Below are positions 7,379 through 20,365 of a stretch of DNA of 64,000 nt, piece by piece. A program made the translations under genes and the position numbers. This DNA is from Cystobacter fuscus (lineage in GTDB: Bacteria; Myxococcota; Myxococcia; Myxococcales; Myxococcaceae). Below the pieces are notes generated by a model that saw only the letters and a program-made list of their open reading frames with translations, made no database searches and was not told where the DNA came from. Location: contig NZ_CP022098.1 of assembly GCF_002305875.1 (NCBI RefSeq), positions 8,432,001 through 8,496,000 on the forward strand, written 5' to 3'. Position 1 is the first letter of the stretch; each line of letters begins with the position of its first letter.

Positions 7379-9205
7379 ATGACGACAGCTGGCACAAGCC
7401 CCAAGAGAGAGCAGGCGCCCACGGGGCAAGGTGATTCCCCGGGCGACTCCGCTCCGGAATACGCCAGGAGCACGGCCAAGAAAACCGGAGCCGAAATCGT
7501 CTGGGATGTCCTCGCCAGCGAGGGAGTCGACGTCGTCTTTGGCTATCCAGGCGGGGCCATCATGCCCATCTACAATGCCTTGCATCAGCGCCCCATCCGC
7601 CACGTTCTCGTGCGCCATGAGCAGGGGGCGGCCCACATGGCGGATGGCTATGCACGCGCCTCGGGAAAGGTCGGGGTGTGTCTGGCCACCTCGGGTCCCG
7701 GGGCCACCAATCTGGTGACGGGAATCGCCACCGCGATGCTGGATTCCACCCCCCTCGTCTGTATCACCGGACAGGTCTCCTCCACGCTGTTGGGCAGTGA
7801 CGCCTTCCAGGAGCTCGACATCACGGGCGTCACCCTCCCCATCACCAAGCACAACTATCTGGTGACACGAGCCGAGGACATCGCGCCCACCCTCCGGGAA
7901 GCCTTCTTCATCGCGCGCTCGGGCCGTCCCGGGCCCGTGCTCGTGGACATCACCAAGGATGCGCAGCAGGCCACCGCCTCCATCGAGTCCCGGCCCCGGC
8001 CCGTGCGGCTGCCCGGCCATCGCCCCGCGCACCACCCATCAGCGGAGGACCTGACTCGCGCCGCCGAGCTCATCGCCGCGGCCGAGCGGCCGCTCATCTT
8101 CGCCGGTCACGGCATCATCAAGGCCGAGGCCTCGGCGCAGCTGATGGAGCTGGTGGAGAAGACGGGCATTCCGGTGGCCAGCACGCTGCTCGGCCTGGGC
8201 GGCTTTCCGGCGATGCACCCGCTCAGCCTCGGGATGATGGGCATGCACGGAGAGGCCTGGGTCAACACCGCCATCCAGGAGTCCGATCTCCTCATTGCCC
8301 TGGGCATGCGCTTCGACGACCGGGTGACCGGCAACCTGAAGACGTATGCGCGCAAGGCGCGGAAGATCCACGTCGAGATCGACCCCTCCGAGCTCAACAA
8401 GAACGTCCAGGTGGACGTCGCGCTGGCGGGGGAGTTGCGCCGGACGCTCACGGACCTGATTCCCCGCGTCGCGCAGCGCACCTGCACCCCCTGGGTACAG
8501 CACATCCAGTCCCTCAAGAGCAGCTCGGCGGCGCGAGACATCCAGTACATGCCGCACAACGGCAGGCTCCACGCGGCGCACGTCATCCATGACCTGTGGT
8601 GGCTGACCCGGGGCAAGGCCCTCATGGTCACCGACGTGGGTCAGCATCAGATGTGGGAGGCCCAGTACTACCGGCATGAGCGCCCGCGGCAACTCATCAC
8701 CTCCGGGGGACTGGGGACCATGGGCTTCGCCCTGCCCGCCGCGATGGGCGCACACCTCGCCCAGCCAGGCGAGGAGGTCTGGGTGGTGGTGGGCGACGGG
8801 GGCTTCCAGATGTCGGCGGCCGAGCTGTCGACCTGTGCCCAGGAAGGCATCAAGCTCCACGTGGCCATCATCAACAATGGCTATCTCGGCATGGTGCGGC
8901 AGTTGCAGCAGTTCTTCTATGAGAACCGCTACACCGCCACCCCCTTGCTGAACCCGGACTTCGTGAAGCTCGCCGAGGCGCACGGATTGAACGGCCTGCG
9001 CGTTACCCGGCGGGAGCAGATTCCGGAGGCGGTGGCCCAGGCGCGCGCCAGTGCATGCACCACCGTCATCGACTTCAGGGTGGAGCAGGAGGACAGCGTC
9101 TACCCCATGGTTCCCTCGGGCGCGGACCTCGACGAGATGATCCGCCGTCCCCAGGACGACAGCGAGGTCTGCGCGATCTCTCCGTGGAACAGCGGGGCCG
9201 TCTGA
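7379..9205 (+). CDS. ilvB: Acetolactate synthase large (catalytic) subunit
   Basis: The product is 608 residues from the ATG at 7379, with GGAG 7 bp upstream; an in-frame GTG at 7358 is less likely. It joins two pyruvates, or pyruvate and 2-oxobutyrate, using thiamine diphosphate. The N-terminal TPP domain has the catalytic Glu in VRHEQGAAHMADGYAR. A central FAD/DHS-like domain is followed by the C-terminal TPP motif VGDGGFQMSAAELSTCAQ...IINN (residues about 470-505). A roughly 40-residue polar N-terminal extension precedes the core. It is the first structural gene of the operon, behind the attenuator. Confidence 0.95.
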   Translation: MTTAGTSPKREQAPTGQGDSPGDSAPEYARSTAKKTGAEIVWDVLASEGVDVVFGYPGGAIMPIYNALHQRPIRHVLVRHEQGAAHMADGYARASGKVGVCLATSGPGATNLVTGIATAMLDSTPLVCITGQVSSTLLGSDAFQELDITGVTLPITKHNYLVTRAEDIAPTLREAFFIARSGRPGPVLVDITKDAQQATASIESRPRPVRLPGHRPAHHPSAEDLTRAAELIAAAERPLIFAGHGIIKAEASAQLMELVEKTGIPVASTLLGLGGFPAMHPLSLGMMGMHGEAWVNTAIQESDLLIALGMRFDDRVTGNLKTYARKARKIHVEIDPSELNKNVQVDVALAGELRRTLTDLIPRVAQRTCTPWVQHIQSLKSSSAARDIQYMPHNGRLHAAHVIHDLWWLTRGKALMVTDVGQHQMWEAQYYRHERPRQLITSGGLGTMGFALPAAMGAHLAQPGEEVWVVVGDGGFQMSAAELSTCAQEGIKLHVAIINNGYLGMVRQLQQFFYENRYTATPLLNPDFVKLAEAHGLNGLRVTRREQIPEAVAQARASACTTVIDFRVEQEDSVYPMVPSGADLDEMIRRPQDDSEVCAISPWNSGAV

Positions 9206-9217
9206 GGAGCCAATGCC

Positions 9218-9757
9218 ATGAGCCCATCCCATCAACGGACCTTCATCGTTCACGTCGAGGATCGCCCTGGCGTCCTCAACCGTGTCATCTCGCTCTTCAG
9301 GCGCCGCGCCTACAACATCGACTCGCTCACGGTGGCACGCACCGAGCGCCCCGCCATCTCGCGCATCACCCTGGTGGTGGTGGTGGATGAGCGCGAGGCG
9401 CGTCTGCTCGAAGCCAATCTCTACAAGCTCATCAACGTCCTCTACGTGGAGGACGTCACGCACCAGGGCCCGCTGGTTCGCGAGCTGGCCCTCCTCAAGG
9501 TGAAAGCCACCGAGGAGACCCGCTCGCAGCTCCTCCAGGTCTGCGACGTGTTCCGCGCGCGCGCCATCGACGTGACGCCCTCGGCGCTGGTGGTGGAGCT
9601 CACCGGAACGCCGGACAAGATCGACGGGCTCATCGAGGTGCTACGCCCCGCCGGAATCATCGAGCTGGTGCGCACCGGCGCCGTCGCGATGGAGCGGGGC
9701 GCCCGCTCTCCCCTCGCGGGCGTGCTGGATGCGGCGCCCCCGGAGCAGGCGGCCTAG
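9218..9757 (+). CDS. ilvN: Acetolactate synthase small (regulatory) subunit
   Basis: The product is 179 residues. An N-terminal ACT domain (residues 5-80, FIVHVEDRPGVLNRVISLFRR in part, with the YNIDSLTVARTE strand) is followed by the C-terminal ALS_ss_C domain (about 90-165). This subunit gives stability and valine feedback inhibition to IlvB. It lies 12 bp after ilvB and is typical in length (about 160-180 residues). Confidence 0.95.
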   Translation: MSPSHQRTFIVHVEDRPGVLNRVISLFRRRAYNIDSLTVARTERPAISRITLVVVVDEREARLLEANLYKLINVLYVEDVTHQGPLVRELALLKVKATEETRSQLLQVCDVFRARAIDVTPSALVVELTGTPDKIDGLIEVLRPAGIIELVRTGAVAMERGARSPLAGVLDAAPPEQAA

Positions 9758-9845
9758 GCGAACCCTGTCATTGGCAACTCAGTAGCTCCCTCCGCTCTCG
9801 AGGCGTGAGGAAGAACCCCTCGTATTACCCAAAGAGGCAGCACGC

Positions 9846-10766
9846 ATGGATTGCAAGTACATCTGGACGAACGGGAAGCTGGTGGCCGCCGCCGAGGCGC
9901 AGATGAATTTCCTCACGCCCGCCACGCACTACGGCATGGCGGTGTTCGAGGGCATCCGCTGCTACCGGACGGCGAAGGGGCCCGCGATCTTCCGTCTTCG
10001 CGAGCACATCGAGCGGCTCCACAGGTCCGCGACGATCCTCGGCTGGCGCGAGCTGCCCTTCAGCGTGGGACAGCTCATCGAGGCCTGCCAGGAGACGGTC
10101 CGGGCCAATGGCCATGAGGAATGCTACATCCGCCCGCTCCTCTACCTCGGTGGCGGTGGGTGGAACCTCAACATCGACAACGGCCAGGCGCACGTGGGCA
10201 TCGCCGTGTGGTCCTGGAACGCCTACCTCGGTGCGGAGGCCGCTGAGAAGGGCGTGCGCGCCAACGTCTCCTCGTTCACCCGGCACCACCCCAACGTGGT
10301 GATGACCAAGTCGAAGGTCGCGGGGAACTACCCCAACTCGGTGCTCGCCAAGACGGAGTCGGTCCGCCTGGGGTTCGACGAGGCGATCATGCTGGACACG
10401 CAGGGCATGGTGGCCGAGTGCACCGGCGAGAACATCTTCATCGTCCGGGGCAACCGGGTGATGACGCCGCCCGAGGGGCAGATCCTCGAGGGCATCACCC
10501 GGGACACGGTGATGATCCTGGCTCGGGAGATGGGCCTGGAGGTCAGCGCCCAGCCCATCTCTCGCGATCAGCTCTACACGGCCGACGAGGTCTTCGTCAC
10601 CGGAACGGCCGCCGAGGTCATCGGCCTGCGGGAGATCGACTTCCGCACCATCGGAAACGGCCGCACCGGCCCCACCACCCAGAAGATTCAACAGGCCTAT
10701 CACGCGGCCGTCCGTGGCGAGCTGCCCCGCGCCGCGGAGTGGTTGACCTACGTACCCGGCAAGTAG
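9846..10766 (+). CDS. ilvE: Branched-chain amino acid aminotransferase
   Basis: This 306-residue class IV PLP aminotransferase carries out the last step to Val, Leu and Ile. Visible motifs are THYGMAVFEGIRCY near the N-terminus, the PLP Lys in VVMTKSKVAGNYPNS and the class IV signature around EAIMLDTQGMVAECTGENIFIV. The length is normal. It sits 88 bp after ilvN in the same operon, with a GAGGCAG ribosome site before the ATG. Confidence 0.94.
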   Translation: MDCKYIWTNGKLVAAAEAQMNFLTPATHYGMAVFEGIRCYRTAKGPAIFRLREHIERLHRSATILGWRELPFSVGQLIEACQETVRANGHEECYIRPLLYLGGGGWNLNIDNGQAHVGIAVWSWNAYLGAEAAEKGVRANVSSFTRHHPNVVMTKSKVAGNYPNSVLAKTESVRLGFDEAIMLDTQGMVAECTGENIFIVRGNRVMTPPEGQILEGITRDTVMILAREMGLEVSAQPISRDQLYTADEVFVTGTAAEVIGLREIDFRTIGNGRTGPTTQKIQQAYHAAVRGELPRAAEWLTYVPGK

Positions 10767-10797
10767 TGGTCCCCAGAACAGGAGAAGAGGCGAACGG

Positions 10798-12378
10798 ATG
10801 AGTACGGAGAGCACGAAGGAGCGCGTCATCATCTTCGACACCACCCTGCGCGACGGCGAGCAGTCGCCCGGCGCCAGCATGAACGTGGCGCAGAAGCTAC
10901 AGGTGGCACTCGCGCTTCGGGACCTCGGCGTGGACATCATCGAGCTTGGATTTCCGGTCGCTTCGCAAGGGGACTTCGAGGCCGTCTCCACCGTGGCCGG
11001 GCGGGTCGAGGGCCCCACGCTGTGCGCCCTGGCCCGTGCCAACCGGGAGGACATCGACCGCACGTGGGAAGCCCTTCGCGAGGCCGAGCGCCGGCGCCTC
11101 CACGTCTTCCTCGCCACCAGTCCGCTCCACCGCGAGTTCAAGCTGAAGATGAACCAGGAGGAGGTCCTCCGGCGCGCCGTGGAGTCCGTGCGTTACGCGC
11201 GCGAGCGCTTCGAGGACGTGCAGTTCTCCGCCGAGGACGCGGGGCGCACCGAGCCCGAGTTCCTCGCCGAGGTGGTGGAGCGCGTCATCGAGGCCGGAGC
11301 CACCACGATCAACATTCCGGACACGGTGGGCTACACGATGCCCGCCCAGTTCTCCTCCCTCATCGCGTACCTGCGGCGCCACGTGCGCGGCATCGAGCGC
11401 GTCGTGCTGAGCGTCCACTGCCACAACGACCTCGGGCTGGCGGTGGCCAACAGTCTGGCCGCGGTGGTGGAAGGCGCGCGGCAGGTGGAGTGCACCATCA
11501 ATGGCATCGGCGAGCGGGCGGGCAACTGTGCCCTGGAGGAAGTGGTGATGGCCCTGCGCACGCGCCATGACTTCTTCGGGGTGCGGACCGCCATCCGCAC
11601 CGAGCGCCTCTACCCCACCAGCCGGTTGCTCTCCAACGTCACGGGCCTGCAGGTCCAGCGCAACAAGGCGGTGGTGGGACAGAACGCCTTCGCCCACGAG
11701 GCGGGCATCCATCAGCACGGAGTGCTGATGCACCGGGGCACCTACGAGATCATGCGTGCCGAGGACGTGGGCTTCACCGGCAACAGCCTCGTGCTGGGCA
11801 AGCACAGCGGCCGCCACGTGCTGCGCCAGCGGGTAAAGGAGCTCGGCTACCAGCTCGACGGCCCGCAGATCGACAAGCTGTTCGAGGAGTTCAAGCAGTT
11901 GGCGGACCACAAGAAGGAGGTCTTCGACGCGGACCTGGAGGCACTCGTCCAGGGGTTCATCGGCCCTCGGGAGCAGCCGGCCTGGAAGCTGGAGACGCTC
12001 AGCTGTGTCTCCGGAGTGGGAACCGTTCCCTCGGCCACCGTCTGCCTCGAGCACTCCGATGGGCGCCGGGTCCGCGATGCCGCGTGCGGCGATGGGCCCG
12101 TGGACGCCGTCTTCAAGGCCGTCGAGCGCATCACCGGCCAGCAGGTCCGCCTGTGCCGCTACCAGGTGACGAGCGTCACCGACGGCGAGGATGCCCAGGG
12201 GCATGTCGACCTGGAGGTGGAATCAGGTACCCGCCGCTTCCGCGGCCGGGCCGTGAGCACCGACATCATCGTCGCGAGCGCCCGGGCCCTGCTCGAGGCC
12301 CTCAACCGGGCGGCCAACACCGCGACCCCCCTCCCCGTTTCCAGCCACGACGTCCCCTCCATGGAAGTGAGCGCGTGA
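10798..12378 (+). CDS. leuA: 2-isopropylmalate synthase
   Basis: This 526-residue enzyme is the committed step to leucine, condensing 2-ketoisovalerate with acetyl-CoA. The HMGL-like catalytic barrel shows [16 protein letters not shown] at residues 14-29 and [14 protein letters not shown] with the metal-binding His residues. The C-terminal LeuA dimer/allosteric domain (about 395-500) is present, so leucine feedback is expected. Only 1 bp separates its stop from leuC. A GAAGAGG ribosome site precedes the ATG. Confidence 0.95.
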   Translation: MSTESTKERVIIFDTTLRDGEQSPGASMNVAQKLQVALALRDLGVDIIELGFPVASQGDFEAVSTVAGRVEGPTLCALARANREDIDRTWEALREAERRRLHVFLATSPLHREFKLKMNQEEVLRRAVESVRYARERFEDVQFSAEDAGRTEPEFLAEVVERVIEAGATTINIPDTVGYTMPAQFSSLIAYLRRHVRGIERVVLSVHCHNDLGLAVANSLAAVVEGARQVECTINGIGERAGNCALEEVVMALRTRHDFFGVRTAIRTERLYPTSRLLSNVTGLQVQRNKAVVGQNAFAHEAGIHQHGVLMHRGTYEIMRAEDVGFTGNSLVLGKHSGRHVLRQRVKELGYQLDGPQIDKLFEEFKQLADHKKEVFDADLEALVQGFIGPREQPAWKLETLSCVSGVGTVPSATVCLEHSDGRRVRDAACGDGPVDAVFKAVERITGQQVRLCRYQVTSVTDGEDAQGHVDLEVESGTRRFRGRAVSTDIIVASARALLEALNRAANTATPLPVSSHDVPSMEVSA

Positions 12379-12379
12379 C

Positions 12380-13810
12380 ATGAACCCTCCTGGACCCCGA
12401 AACCTGTTCCAGAAGATCTGGGAGTCCCACCTCGTCCAGCCGGAGACGGCCGAGACCCCCGCGATCCTCTACGTGGATCTCCACCTGGTGCACGAGGTGA
12501 CCTCCCCCCAGGCCTTCAGCCTGCTGCGCGAGCGGGGTCTGCGCGTGCGGCGGCCCGAGCGGACCGTCGCCACCATGGATCACTCCACCCCGACCCTCCC
12601 GCGGGATGCACGAGGGCGCTTCCCCGTGGCGGACGCGGAGGCGGCGGCGCAGCTCTCCCAGCTCGAGGACAATTGCCGCGAGTTCGGCGTGGAGTTGCAC
12701 GCGCTGGGCACCGAGCGGCAGGGCATCGTCCACGTCATCGGGCCCGAGCTTGGCCTGACGCTGCCCGGCTCCACCATCGTGTGTGGCGACAGCCACACCA
12801 GCACGCACGGGGCCTTCGGCGCGCTGGCCTTCGGCATCGGCACCAGCGAGGTGGGGCATGTCCTGGCCACCCAGTGCCTGCTGCAGCGCCGGCCGAAGAC
12901 GATGGAGGTTCGCGTGGAGGGCCGCCTCCGCCCTGGCGTGAGCGCCAAGGACATCATCCTGGGCATCATCTCCAAGGTCGGGGTGGGAGGTGGCACGGGA
13001 CACGTCATCGAGTACACGGGAAGCGCCATCCGCAGCCTCTCCATGGAGGAGCGGATGACGGTGTGCAACATGTCCATCGAGGCCGGCGCGCGCGCGGGTC
13101 TCATCGCCCCGGACGACACCACCTTCGAGTACCTCGCCCGCCGCCCGCGCGCTCCCCGGGGAGAGGCTTGGGACAGGGCAGTGGCTCACTGGCGCACGCT
13201 CCCGTCGGACCCTGGCGCCACCCATGACGCGGCGGTGACGCTGGATGCCGACGCGCTCGAGCCGATGCTCACGTACGGGACCCACCCCGGCATGGGTATT
13301 CCCGTCACCGGTACCGTGCCCGCTCCCCACCAACTGACGGATGCGAGCGCCCGCGACTCGCTGGAGCGCGCGCTGCGCTACATGGGGCTGACGCCGGGAC
13401 AACGCCTGATCGGCCAGCCCATCGACGTGGTGTTCATCGGCAGTTGCACCAACTCGCGGCTGTCGGACCTGCGTGCCGCGGCCCATGTCCTGCGTGGGCG
13501 CAAGGTGGACTCCCGCGTGCGCACGCTCGTGGTGCCCGGCTCCCAGGAGATCAAACGGGCGGCGGAATCCGAGGGGCTGCACGACATCTTCCGCGACGCG
13601 GGCGCGGAATGGCGGGAGCCCGGCTGCTCGATGTGCATCGCCATGAACGGGGATCAGGCCAGGCCCGGTCAGTACGTGGTGAGCACCAGCAATCGCAACT
13701 TCGAGGGGCGGCAGGGCAAGGGAAGCCGGACCTTCCTGGCCAGTCCCCTGACCGCCGCCGCCGCCGCCGTCACCGGCCAGGTCACCGATCCCCGCGAACT
13801 CTTGAGGTGA
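12380..13810 (+). CDS. leuC: 3-isopropylmalate dehydratase large subunit
   Basis: This 476-residue aconitase-family protein isomerises 2- to 3-isopropylmalate together with LeuD. [4Fe-4S] ligand motifs are visible: [17 protein letters not shown] and [10 protein letters not shown]. The substrate-binding region [19 protein letters not shown] is also present. The length is typical (about 466-476). It starts 1 bp after the leuA stop. Confidence 0.96.
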   Translation: MNPPGPRNLFQKIWESHLVQPETAETPAILYVDLHLVHEVTSPQAFSLLRERGLRVRRPERTVATMDHSTPTLPRDARGRFPVADAEAAAQLSQLEDNCREFGVELHALGTERQGIVHVIGPELGLTLPGSTIVCGDSHTSTHGAFGALAFGIGTSEVGHVLATQCLLQRRPKTMEVRVEGRLRPGVSAKDIILGIISKVGVGGGTGHVIEYTGSAIRSLSMEERMTVCNMSIEAGARAGLIAPDDTTFEYLARRPRAPRGEAWDRAVAHWRTLPSDPGATHDAAVTLDADALEPMLTYGTHPGMGIPVTGTVPAPHQLTDASARDSLERALRYMGLTPGQRLIGQPIDVVFIGSCTNSRLSDLRAAAHVLRGRKVDSRVRTLVVPGSQEIKRAAESEGLHDIFRDAGAEWREPGCSMCIAMNGDQARPGQYVVSTSNRNFEGRQGKGSRTFLASPLTAAAAAVTGQVTDPRELLR

Positions 13811-13815
13811 AGCCC

Positions 13816-14391
13816 ATGGAACCGTTCCGCACACTGCGCTCGCGCACCGTCGTCCTGGCGCGCCAGAACATCGACACCGATCAGATCATCCCCGCCCGCT
13901 TCCTGAAGATCACCCACCGCACCGGCCTGGGCCGCTGGCTCTTCGCGGACTGGCGTTACCAGCCCGACGGCAGCCCCCGGCCGGACTTCATCCTCGAGCA
14001 GCCGGAGGCCCGGGGCGCCCGGGTGCTGGTCGCGGGTGACAACTTCGGCTGCGGCTCCTCGCGCGAGCACGCCCCGTGGGCCCTGGTGGACTGGGGCTTC
14101 CGCGCGGTCATCAGCTCCTCCATCGCGGACATCTTCTCCAACAACGCGGTCAAGAACGGTCTGCTGCCGGTGCGGGTGGACGCCGGGTTCCACGGCCGCC
14201 TGCTGGCTGCTCCGGGCGCGGAGGTCACCATCGATCTGGAGCACCGCACGGTGCGACTCGCGGATGGAACGGAGGCGACCTTCCCGCTGGATCCATTCGC
14301 CCGCTACTGCCTGATGAACGGAGTGGACGAGCTGGGATTCCTGCTCGGCCAGCAAGAGGCCATCACCCGCTTCGAGGAGGCCCGTCCATGA
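13816..14391 (+). CDS. leuD: 3-isopropylmalate dehydratase small subunit
   Basis: The product is 191 residues from the ATG at 13816; the frame is open further upstream inside leuC, but the start is fixed by homology ([20 protein letters not shown]). It has the swivelling-domain signature [10 protein letters not shown] and [17 protein letters not shown]. It forms the heterodimer with LeuC. Its stop overlaps the leuB start (ATGA). Confidence 0.95.
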   Translation: MEPFRTLRSRTVVLARQNIDTDQIIPARFLKITHRTGLGRWLFADWRYQPDGSPRPDFILEQPEARGARVLVAGDNFGCGSSREHAPWALVDWGFRAVISSSIADIFSNNAVKNGLLPVRVDAGFHGRLLAAPGAEVTIDLEHRTVRLADGTEATFPLDPFARYCLMNGVDELGFLLGQQEAITRFEEARP

Positions 14392-15458
14392 AGGCGCTCA
14401 TCGCGGTTCTGCCGGGAGATGGCATCGGACCCGAGGTGGTGGCACAGGGGACCCGCCTGTTGAAGGCGGTGGCGGAGCGCTTCGGCCACTCCTTCGAGCT
14501 GGTGGAGGCGCCCATGGGAGGCGTGGCCATCGACCTCACCGGCGCGCCGCTGCCTCCGGAGACGCTCGCCCTCTGCCAGCGGGCGGATGCGGTGCTGCTG
14601 GGCGCCGTGGGAGGGCCGAAGTGGGATCCGCCCGCGAAGGTGCGTCCGGAGCAGGGGCTGCTCGCGTTGCGCAAGGAGCTGGGCCTCTACGCCAACCTGC
14701 GACCCGTGGCTCCCCTCCCCGCGCTCCATGACACCTCCACGCTCAAGCCCGAGGTGCTGCGCGGAGTGGACCTGCTGGTGGTGCGCGAGCTCACGGGTGG
14801 AATCTACTTCGGCGAGAAGCGCCGCGAGGAGGATCGCGCCTTCGATGCCTGTGTCTACACGGTGGACGAGGTGGTGCGGGTGGTTCGCGCCGCCGCCTCC
14901 CTCGCGAGGACACGCCGCAAGAGGCTCACCTCGGTGGACAAGGCCAACGTGCTGGAGACCTCGCGGCTGTGGCGCGCGGTGACCGAGCGGGTCATCCGCG
15001 AGGAGTTCCCGGACATCGAGCTGAAGCACATGCTGGTGGACGCCTGTGCCATGCACCTCATCAAACGCCCCGCGGACTTCGACGTCATCGTCACGGAGAA
15101 CATGTTCGGCGACATCCTCACGGACGAGGCGGCCATGCTCTCGGGTTCCATCGGCATGCTGCCCTCGGCCTCGATGGGGGCGAACCGGCGCGGGCTCTAC
15201 GAGCCCATTCACGGCTCCGCTCCGGACATCGCCGGCCGCGGAGTGGCCAACCCCTACGGGACGCTGCTGAGCGTGGCCATGCTGCTGCGCCACTCGCTCG
15301 GGCTCGAGCAGGAGGCTCGTGCCGTGGAGAGCGCGGTGGCCTCCTCGCTCGAGGCCGGTGTCCTCACCGCCGATCTCGTTCCTCCGGGCACCCGGCCCGT
15401 GGCAACCCAGGAGGCTGGCCGGGCCGTGCTCGACCGGCTCGGCGGGCCCGCGCGCTAG
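14388..15458 (+). CDS. leuB: 3-isopropylmalate dehydrogenase
   Basis: The product is 356 residues from the ATG at 14388, which overlaps the leuD stop. It oxidises and decarboxylates 3-isopropylmalate with NAD+. Motifs: [10 protein letters not shown] at the N-terminus, the substrate Arg region [14 protein letters not shown], the catalytic Lys in [10 protein letters not shown], and the metal/NAD region [26 protein letters not shown] in separate pieces around residues 238-265. The length is normal. Confidence 0.96.
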   Translation: MKALIAVLPGDGIGPEVVAQGTRLLKAVAERFGHSFELVEAPMGGVAIDLTGAPLPPETLALCQRADAVLLGAVGGPKWDPPAKVRPEQGLLALRKELGLYANLRPVAPLPALHDTSTLKPEVLRGVDLLVVRELTGGIYFGEKRREEDRAFDACVYTVDEVVRVVRAAASLARTRRKRLTSVDKANVLETSRLWRAVTERVIREEFPDIELKHMLVDACAMHLIKRPADFDVIVTENMFGDILTDEAAMLSGSIGMLPSASMGANRRGLYEPIHGSAPDIAGRGVANPYGTLLSVAMLLRHSLGLEQEARAVESAVASSLEAGVLTADLVPPGTRPVATQEAGRAVLDRLGGPAR

Positions 15459-15514
15459 CACCCGCGAGCACCCGCTAGCACCTCCTTCTCCCTCACGGCT
15501 TTCCAGGAACCCCC

Positions 15515-18314
<2,800 letters not shown>

Positions 18315-18444
18315 GTGGCCAGCGTGACGGCTTGGGCCTCGCCCCCCGCTCTGGAGGCCCTAGCGCTTACGCCAACCGAGCAGGCAGCGGAGGTAGCGCC
18401 AAGTGTTCCAATGTTGGAACGAGTTCGCCGGAAGTCCCTGGCGG
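18315..18444 (+). other. Left flank of the integrative element between ilvC and the att core
   Basis: No gene is seen here. The 130 bp contain a small inverted repeat, GTTCCA and TGGAAC with a 4-bp spacer (18405-18420), 25 bp before the att core. It may be an integrase arm site. I looked for the 5' part of a tRNA whose acceptor would pair with the CGCCTCC of the core; GGAGGTA at 18389 pairs only partly and no D or anticodon arm follows, so no intact tRNA is claimed. Confidence 0.45.
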
Positions 18445-18469
18445 CGGGTTCGATTCCCGCCGCCTCCAC
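18445..18469 (+). repeat. attL core: 25-bp repeat resembling a tRNA/tmRNA 3' end
   Basis: The repeat starts CGGGTTCGATTCCCGCC and ends in CTCCAC. GCGGG-TTCGATT-CCCGC is a canonical T-arm followed by an acceptor strand CGCCTCC and discriminator A, as at the 3' end of a tRNA-Ser-type or tmRNA gene. An identical copy lies at 34070-34094. Tyrosine integrases commonly use such sequences. Confidence 0.8.
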
Positions 18470-18480
18470 ACTCAGAAGCT

Positions 18481-18514
18481 CAGCAATCCCGAGGGGTTGC
18501 TGGGCTTTTTCTTT
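18481..18514 (+). terminator. Intrinsic terminator just inside the left end of the element
   Basis: The hairpin CAGCAATCCC/GGGGTTGCTG is followed by GGCTTTTTCTTT, a clear rho-independent terminator on the plus strand 12 bp after the att core. It probably travelled with the tRNA/tmRNA-like 3' end and insulates the convergent integrase gene from ilvC transcription. Confidence 0.75.
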
Positions 18515-18536
18515 GCCCTCGTTTCCGCATGTGCCC

Positions 18537-19748
18537 TCAGTGTGCCCCTTCGGCGCTTCTGGCCGGAGCGGCTTGGAGCTGGGGCACAGGAAGGTCGAGC
18601 TGCTGCACGGCGCTCGCCCGTACCTCGGGGGACAGGTGGGCATAGCGCTCTGTCATCTCGATGGTCGCGTGCCCCATCAGCTCCTGGATCGCCTTGAGCG
18701 GCACGCCACGCATCGCGAGATGGCTCCCGTAGGTGTGCCGCAGGTCGTGCCATCCGATGCGGCCCTGCTCGCGGCAGATGTCCGCCTCCCGAAGCGCACG
18801 CTCCAGAGGGCCCTTCATGGTCCCGTTCGTGTGTGGCTGCCCGTCCGCCTGACAGAACACGTAGGGGCCGCGAAGGTGCCGGTGTGCCTTGAGCGCTTCC
18901 AGGGCCGAGCCCGGGAGATCGACCGTCCGCTCGCGCCCACCCTTCGGAAGCCCCGTCACCCCGCGCCAGATGGTGCGCCGGACGTGCAGCTTGCCGCGCT
19001 GCAAGTCCACGTCGCCCCACTGGAGCCCGATCAGCTCGCCTTGCCGCAGTCCCGTCTTGAGCGCCACGAGCACGACCGCGCGCCAGTCAGGGGCCGCAGC
19101 GGCGACCACCCGCTCGGCTTCCTCAAAGCTGAGAAAGTCAAACGCCGCCTTCGCAGTCTTGAAGAGCTTGACGCGCGGAACGTGCGTGATGATGCCGTGC
19201 TCCTGTGCGAGCGACAGCATCTTGCGGAGCACCGTTAGCGCGTTGTTGATGGTCTTGAGGCTCAGAAGCGCGGGCTGGATGTCCTTACGCTTGCGAATGG
19301 CTGCCTTTGTGGGGGCATCCTTCCGGGCGCGGGCTCCCGACGTCTTCTTGCGCATAGCCGCTTTGAAATCCTCGATCTCAGCCAGACCGATGGAGTCCAA
19401 TGGCATACGACCAAGAGCCGGAATGATGTGCTGATCGAGGATTTGGCGCTTGGAGACAACGCTTGAATATTTGTTGTTGTTCTCGCTGTACGTGAGGAAT
19501 CGCGGGACAAACTCTTCAACCGTAGGAATCCGGCCCGCCTCGCTCTGTTTCTCCTTTCCGAAGGAACCCGTGAGGAGTGCGTGCCGGATCTGACGCTCGT
19601 ATTCCTCAGCACCTCGGCGGGTGTTGATGGGCGATGCCTTGCGCACGCGCTCCACCCTCCCGCTCGGGTGCTGGTACTTCACGTCAACCCACCACGCCTC
19701 TTGCACCTTGCCCTCCTTCGTCTCCCACTTCCGCAGCCTGACGCTCAT
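18537..19748 (-). CDS. int: Tyrosine recombinase (phage-type integrase)
   Basis: The product is 403 residues. It has an N-terminal arm-binding region, a core-binding SAM-like domain (about 80-200, with an insertion rich in Lys/Arg) and the catalytic domain (about 210-375). Catalytic residues are visible: Arg in TGLRQGELIGL, Lys in LPKGGRERTV, HDLRHTYGSH, and GHATIEMTERYAHL with the nucleophilic Tyr. All key residues are present, so it looks functional. It overlaps the upstream HTH gene by 4 bp and ends 68 bp from attL. A truncated relative lies at 30582-30860. Confidence 0.93.
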   Translation of the reverse strand: MSVRLRKWETKEGKVQEAWWVDVKYQHPSGRVERVRKASPINTRRGAEEYERQIRHALLTGSFGKEKQSEAGRIPTVEEFVPRFLTYSENNNKYSSVVSKRQILDQHIIPALGRMPLDSIGLAEIEDFKAAMRKKTSGARARKDAPTKAAIRKRKDIQPALLSLKTINNALTVLRKMLSLAQEHGIITHVPRVKLFKTAKAAFDFLSFEEAERVVAAAAPDWRAVVLVALKTGLRQGELIGLQWGDVDLQRGKLHVRRTIWRGVTGLPKGGRERTVDLPGSALEALKAHRHLRGPYVFCQADGQPHTNGTMKGPLERALREADICREQGRIGWHDLRHTYGSHLAMRGVPLKAIQELMGHATIEMTERYAHLSPEVRASAVQQLDLPVPQLQAAPARSAEGAH

Positions 19749-20071
19749 CGCTTCTCTCCGAGCGCAGGACCGCTGTTACCCGGCGACCAGCATACCAGAA
19801 CACTGCGGCGGATGCGGATGGATCGACCGAGGTGGACGACTCCCGGCACCTCGCCGCGCCGGATGGACTCGTAGAGCGTCTTACGGTTCACGCGCAGGAA
19901 AACGGCGGCTTCGTCAACCGTCAGGAATTCGGGTGCGTTGATGCCCGCGTCGGTGGGCGTGGGCAGGCTCGGGGCTGGCGACAAGATGGGCTCTTCCACA
20001 GCGCCTAAATGCGTGCGGTTTCCAGACGTGGCCCAGGCAGGCAGCGGCAGCGGAAAAGCGGCGGGTGTCAA
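19745..20071 (-). CDS. Excisionase/AlpA-like helix-turn-helix protein
   Basis: The product is 108 residues. The C-terminal half carries an HTH_17 (MerR/excisionase-like) fold, EFLTVDEAAVFLRVNRKTLY and then RRGEVPGVVHLGRSIRIRR. The N-terminal 45 residues are Pro/Ala-rich and of unclear role. Its stop overlaps the integrase start (4 bp), so the two are co-translated. It probably acts as recombination directionality factor or as a regulator of the element. Confidence 0.75.
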   Translation of the reverse strand: MTPAAFPLPLPAWATSGNRTHLGAVEEPILSPAPSLPTPTDAGINAPEFLTVDEAAVFLRVNRKTLYESIRRGEVPGVVHLGRSIRIRRSVLVCWSPGNSGPALGEKR

Positions 20072-20072
20072 C

Positions 20073-20187
20073 CGTCAAGCGTCAATTGCGCCGTTCCAAC
20101 AATCCTATAGCCCTATACCTCGCGTGTGTTCATATACCCTCATCTCCTACTCCTACATCAACTTTTCTCTAGGGGGTTTATAGAACA
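20073..20187. repeat. 115-bp direct repeat, copy A
   Basis: An A+T-rich block starting CGTCAAGCGTCAATTG and ending TAGAACA is repeated 178 bp further on (20251-20365) with about three mismatches. CGTCAAG motifs stand at the left edge and CTTGACG motifs at the right edge (two copies at 20192-20206), making an inverted arrangement around the block. Iteron-like motifs next to the integration module suggest a replication origin or an operator region of the element. No protein is encoded in a convincing frame. Confidence 0.75.
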
Positions 20188-20250
20188 GAGGCTTGACGGC
20201 TTGACGGCCGGGGCCGTGCGGTCGGCGACCAACCAAGGGCAGGCGTCAAG

Positions 20251-20365
20251 CGTCAAGCGTCAATTGGGCTGTTCCAACAATCCTATAGCCCTATACCTCG
20301 CGTGTGTTCATATACCCTCATCTCCTACTCCTACATCAACTTTTCTCTAGGGGGTTTATAGAACA
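20251..20365. repeat. 115-bp direct repeat, copy B
   Basis: This is the second copy of the 115-bp block. It is preceded by three tandem CGTCAAG-type units (20244-20264) and followed by GGCTTGACGG. Copies A and B differ mainly at the CGCC/GGCT position just after the iterons. Both contain CTATAGCCCTATACC and a TATAAAC-like right end on the minus strand, which could serve as promoter elements for the HTH/integrase genes. Confidence 0.75.

Noticed and set aside
18380-18470. A complete tRNA gene ending at the left att core
   Set aside because: The T-arm and 3' acceptor are perfect, but the 5' acceptor, D arm and anticodon arm cannot be formed.
20073-20365. A CRISPR array
   Set aside because: There are only two 115-bp units with one spacer-like interval; the size and number do not fit CRISPR repeats.
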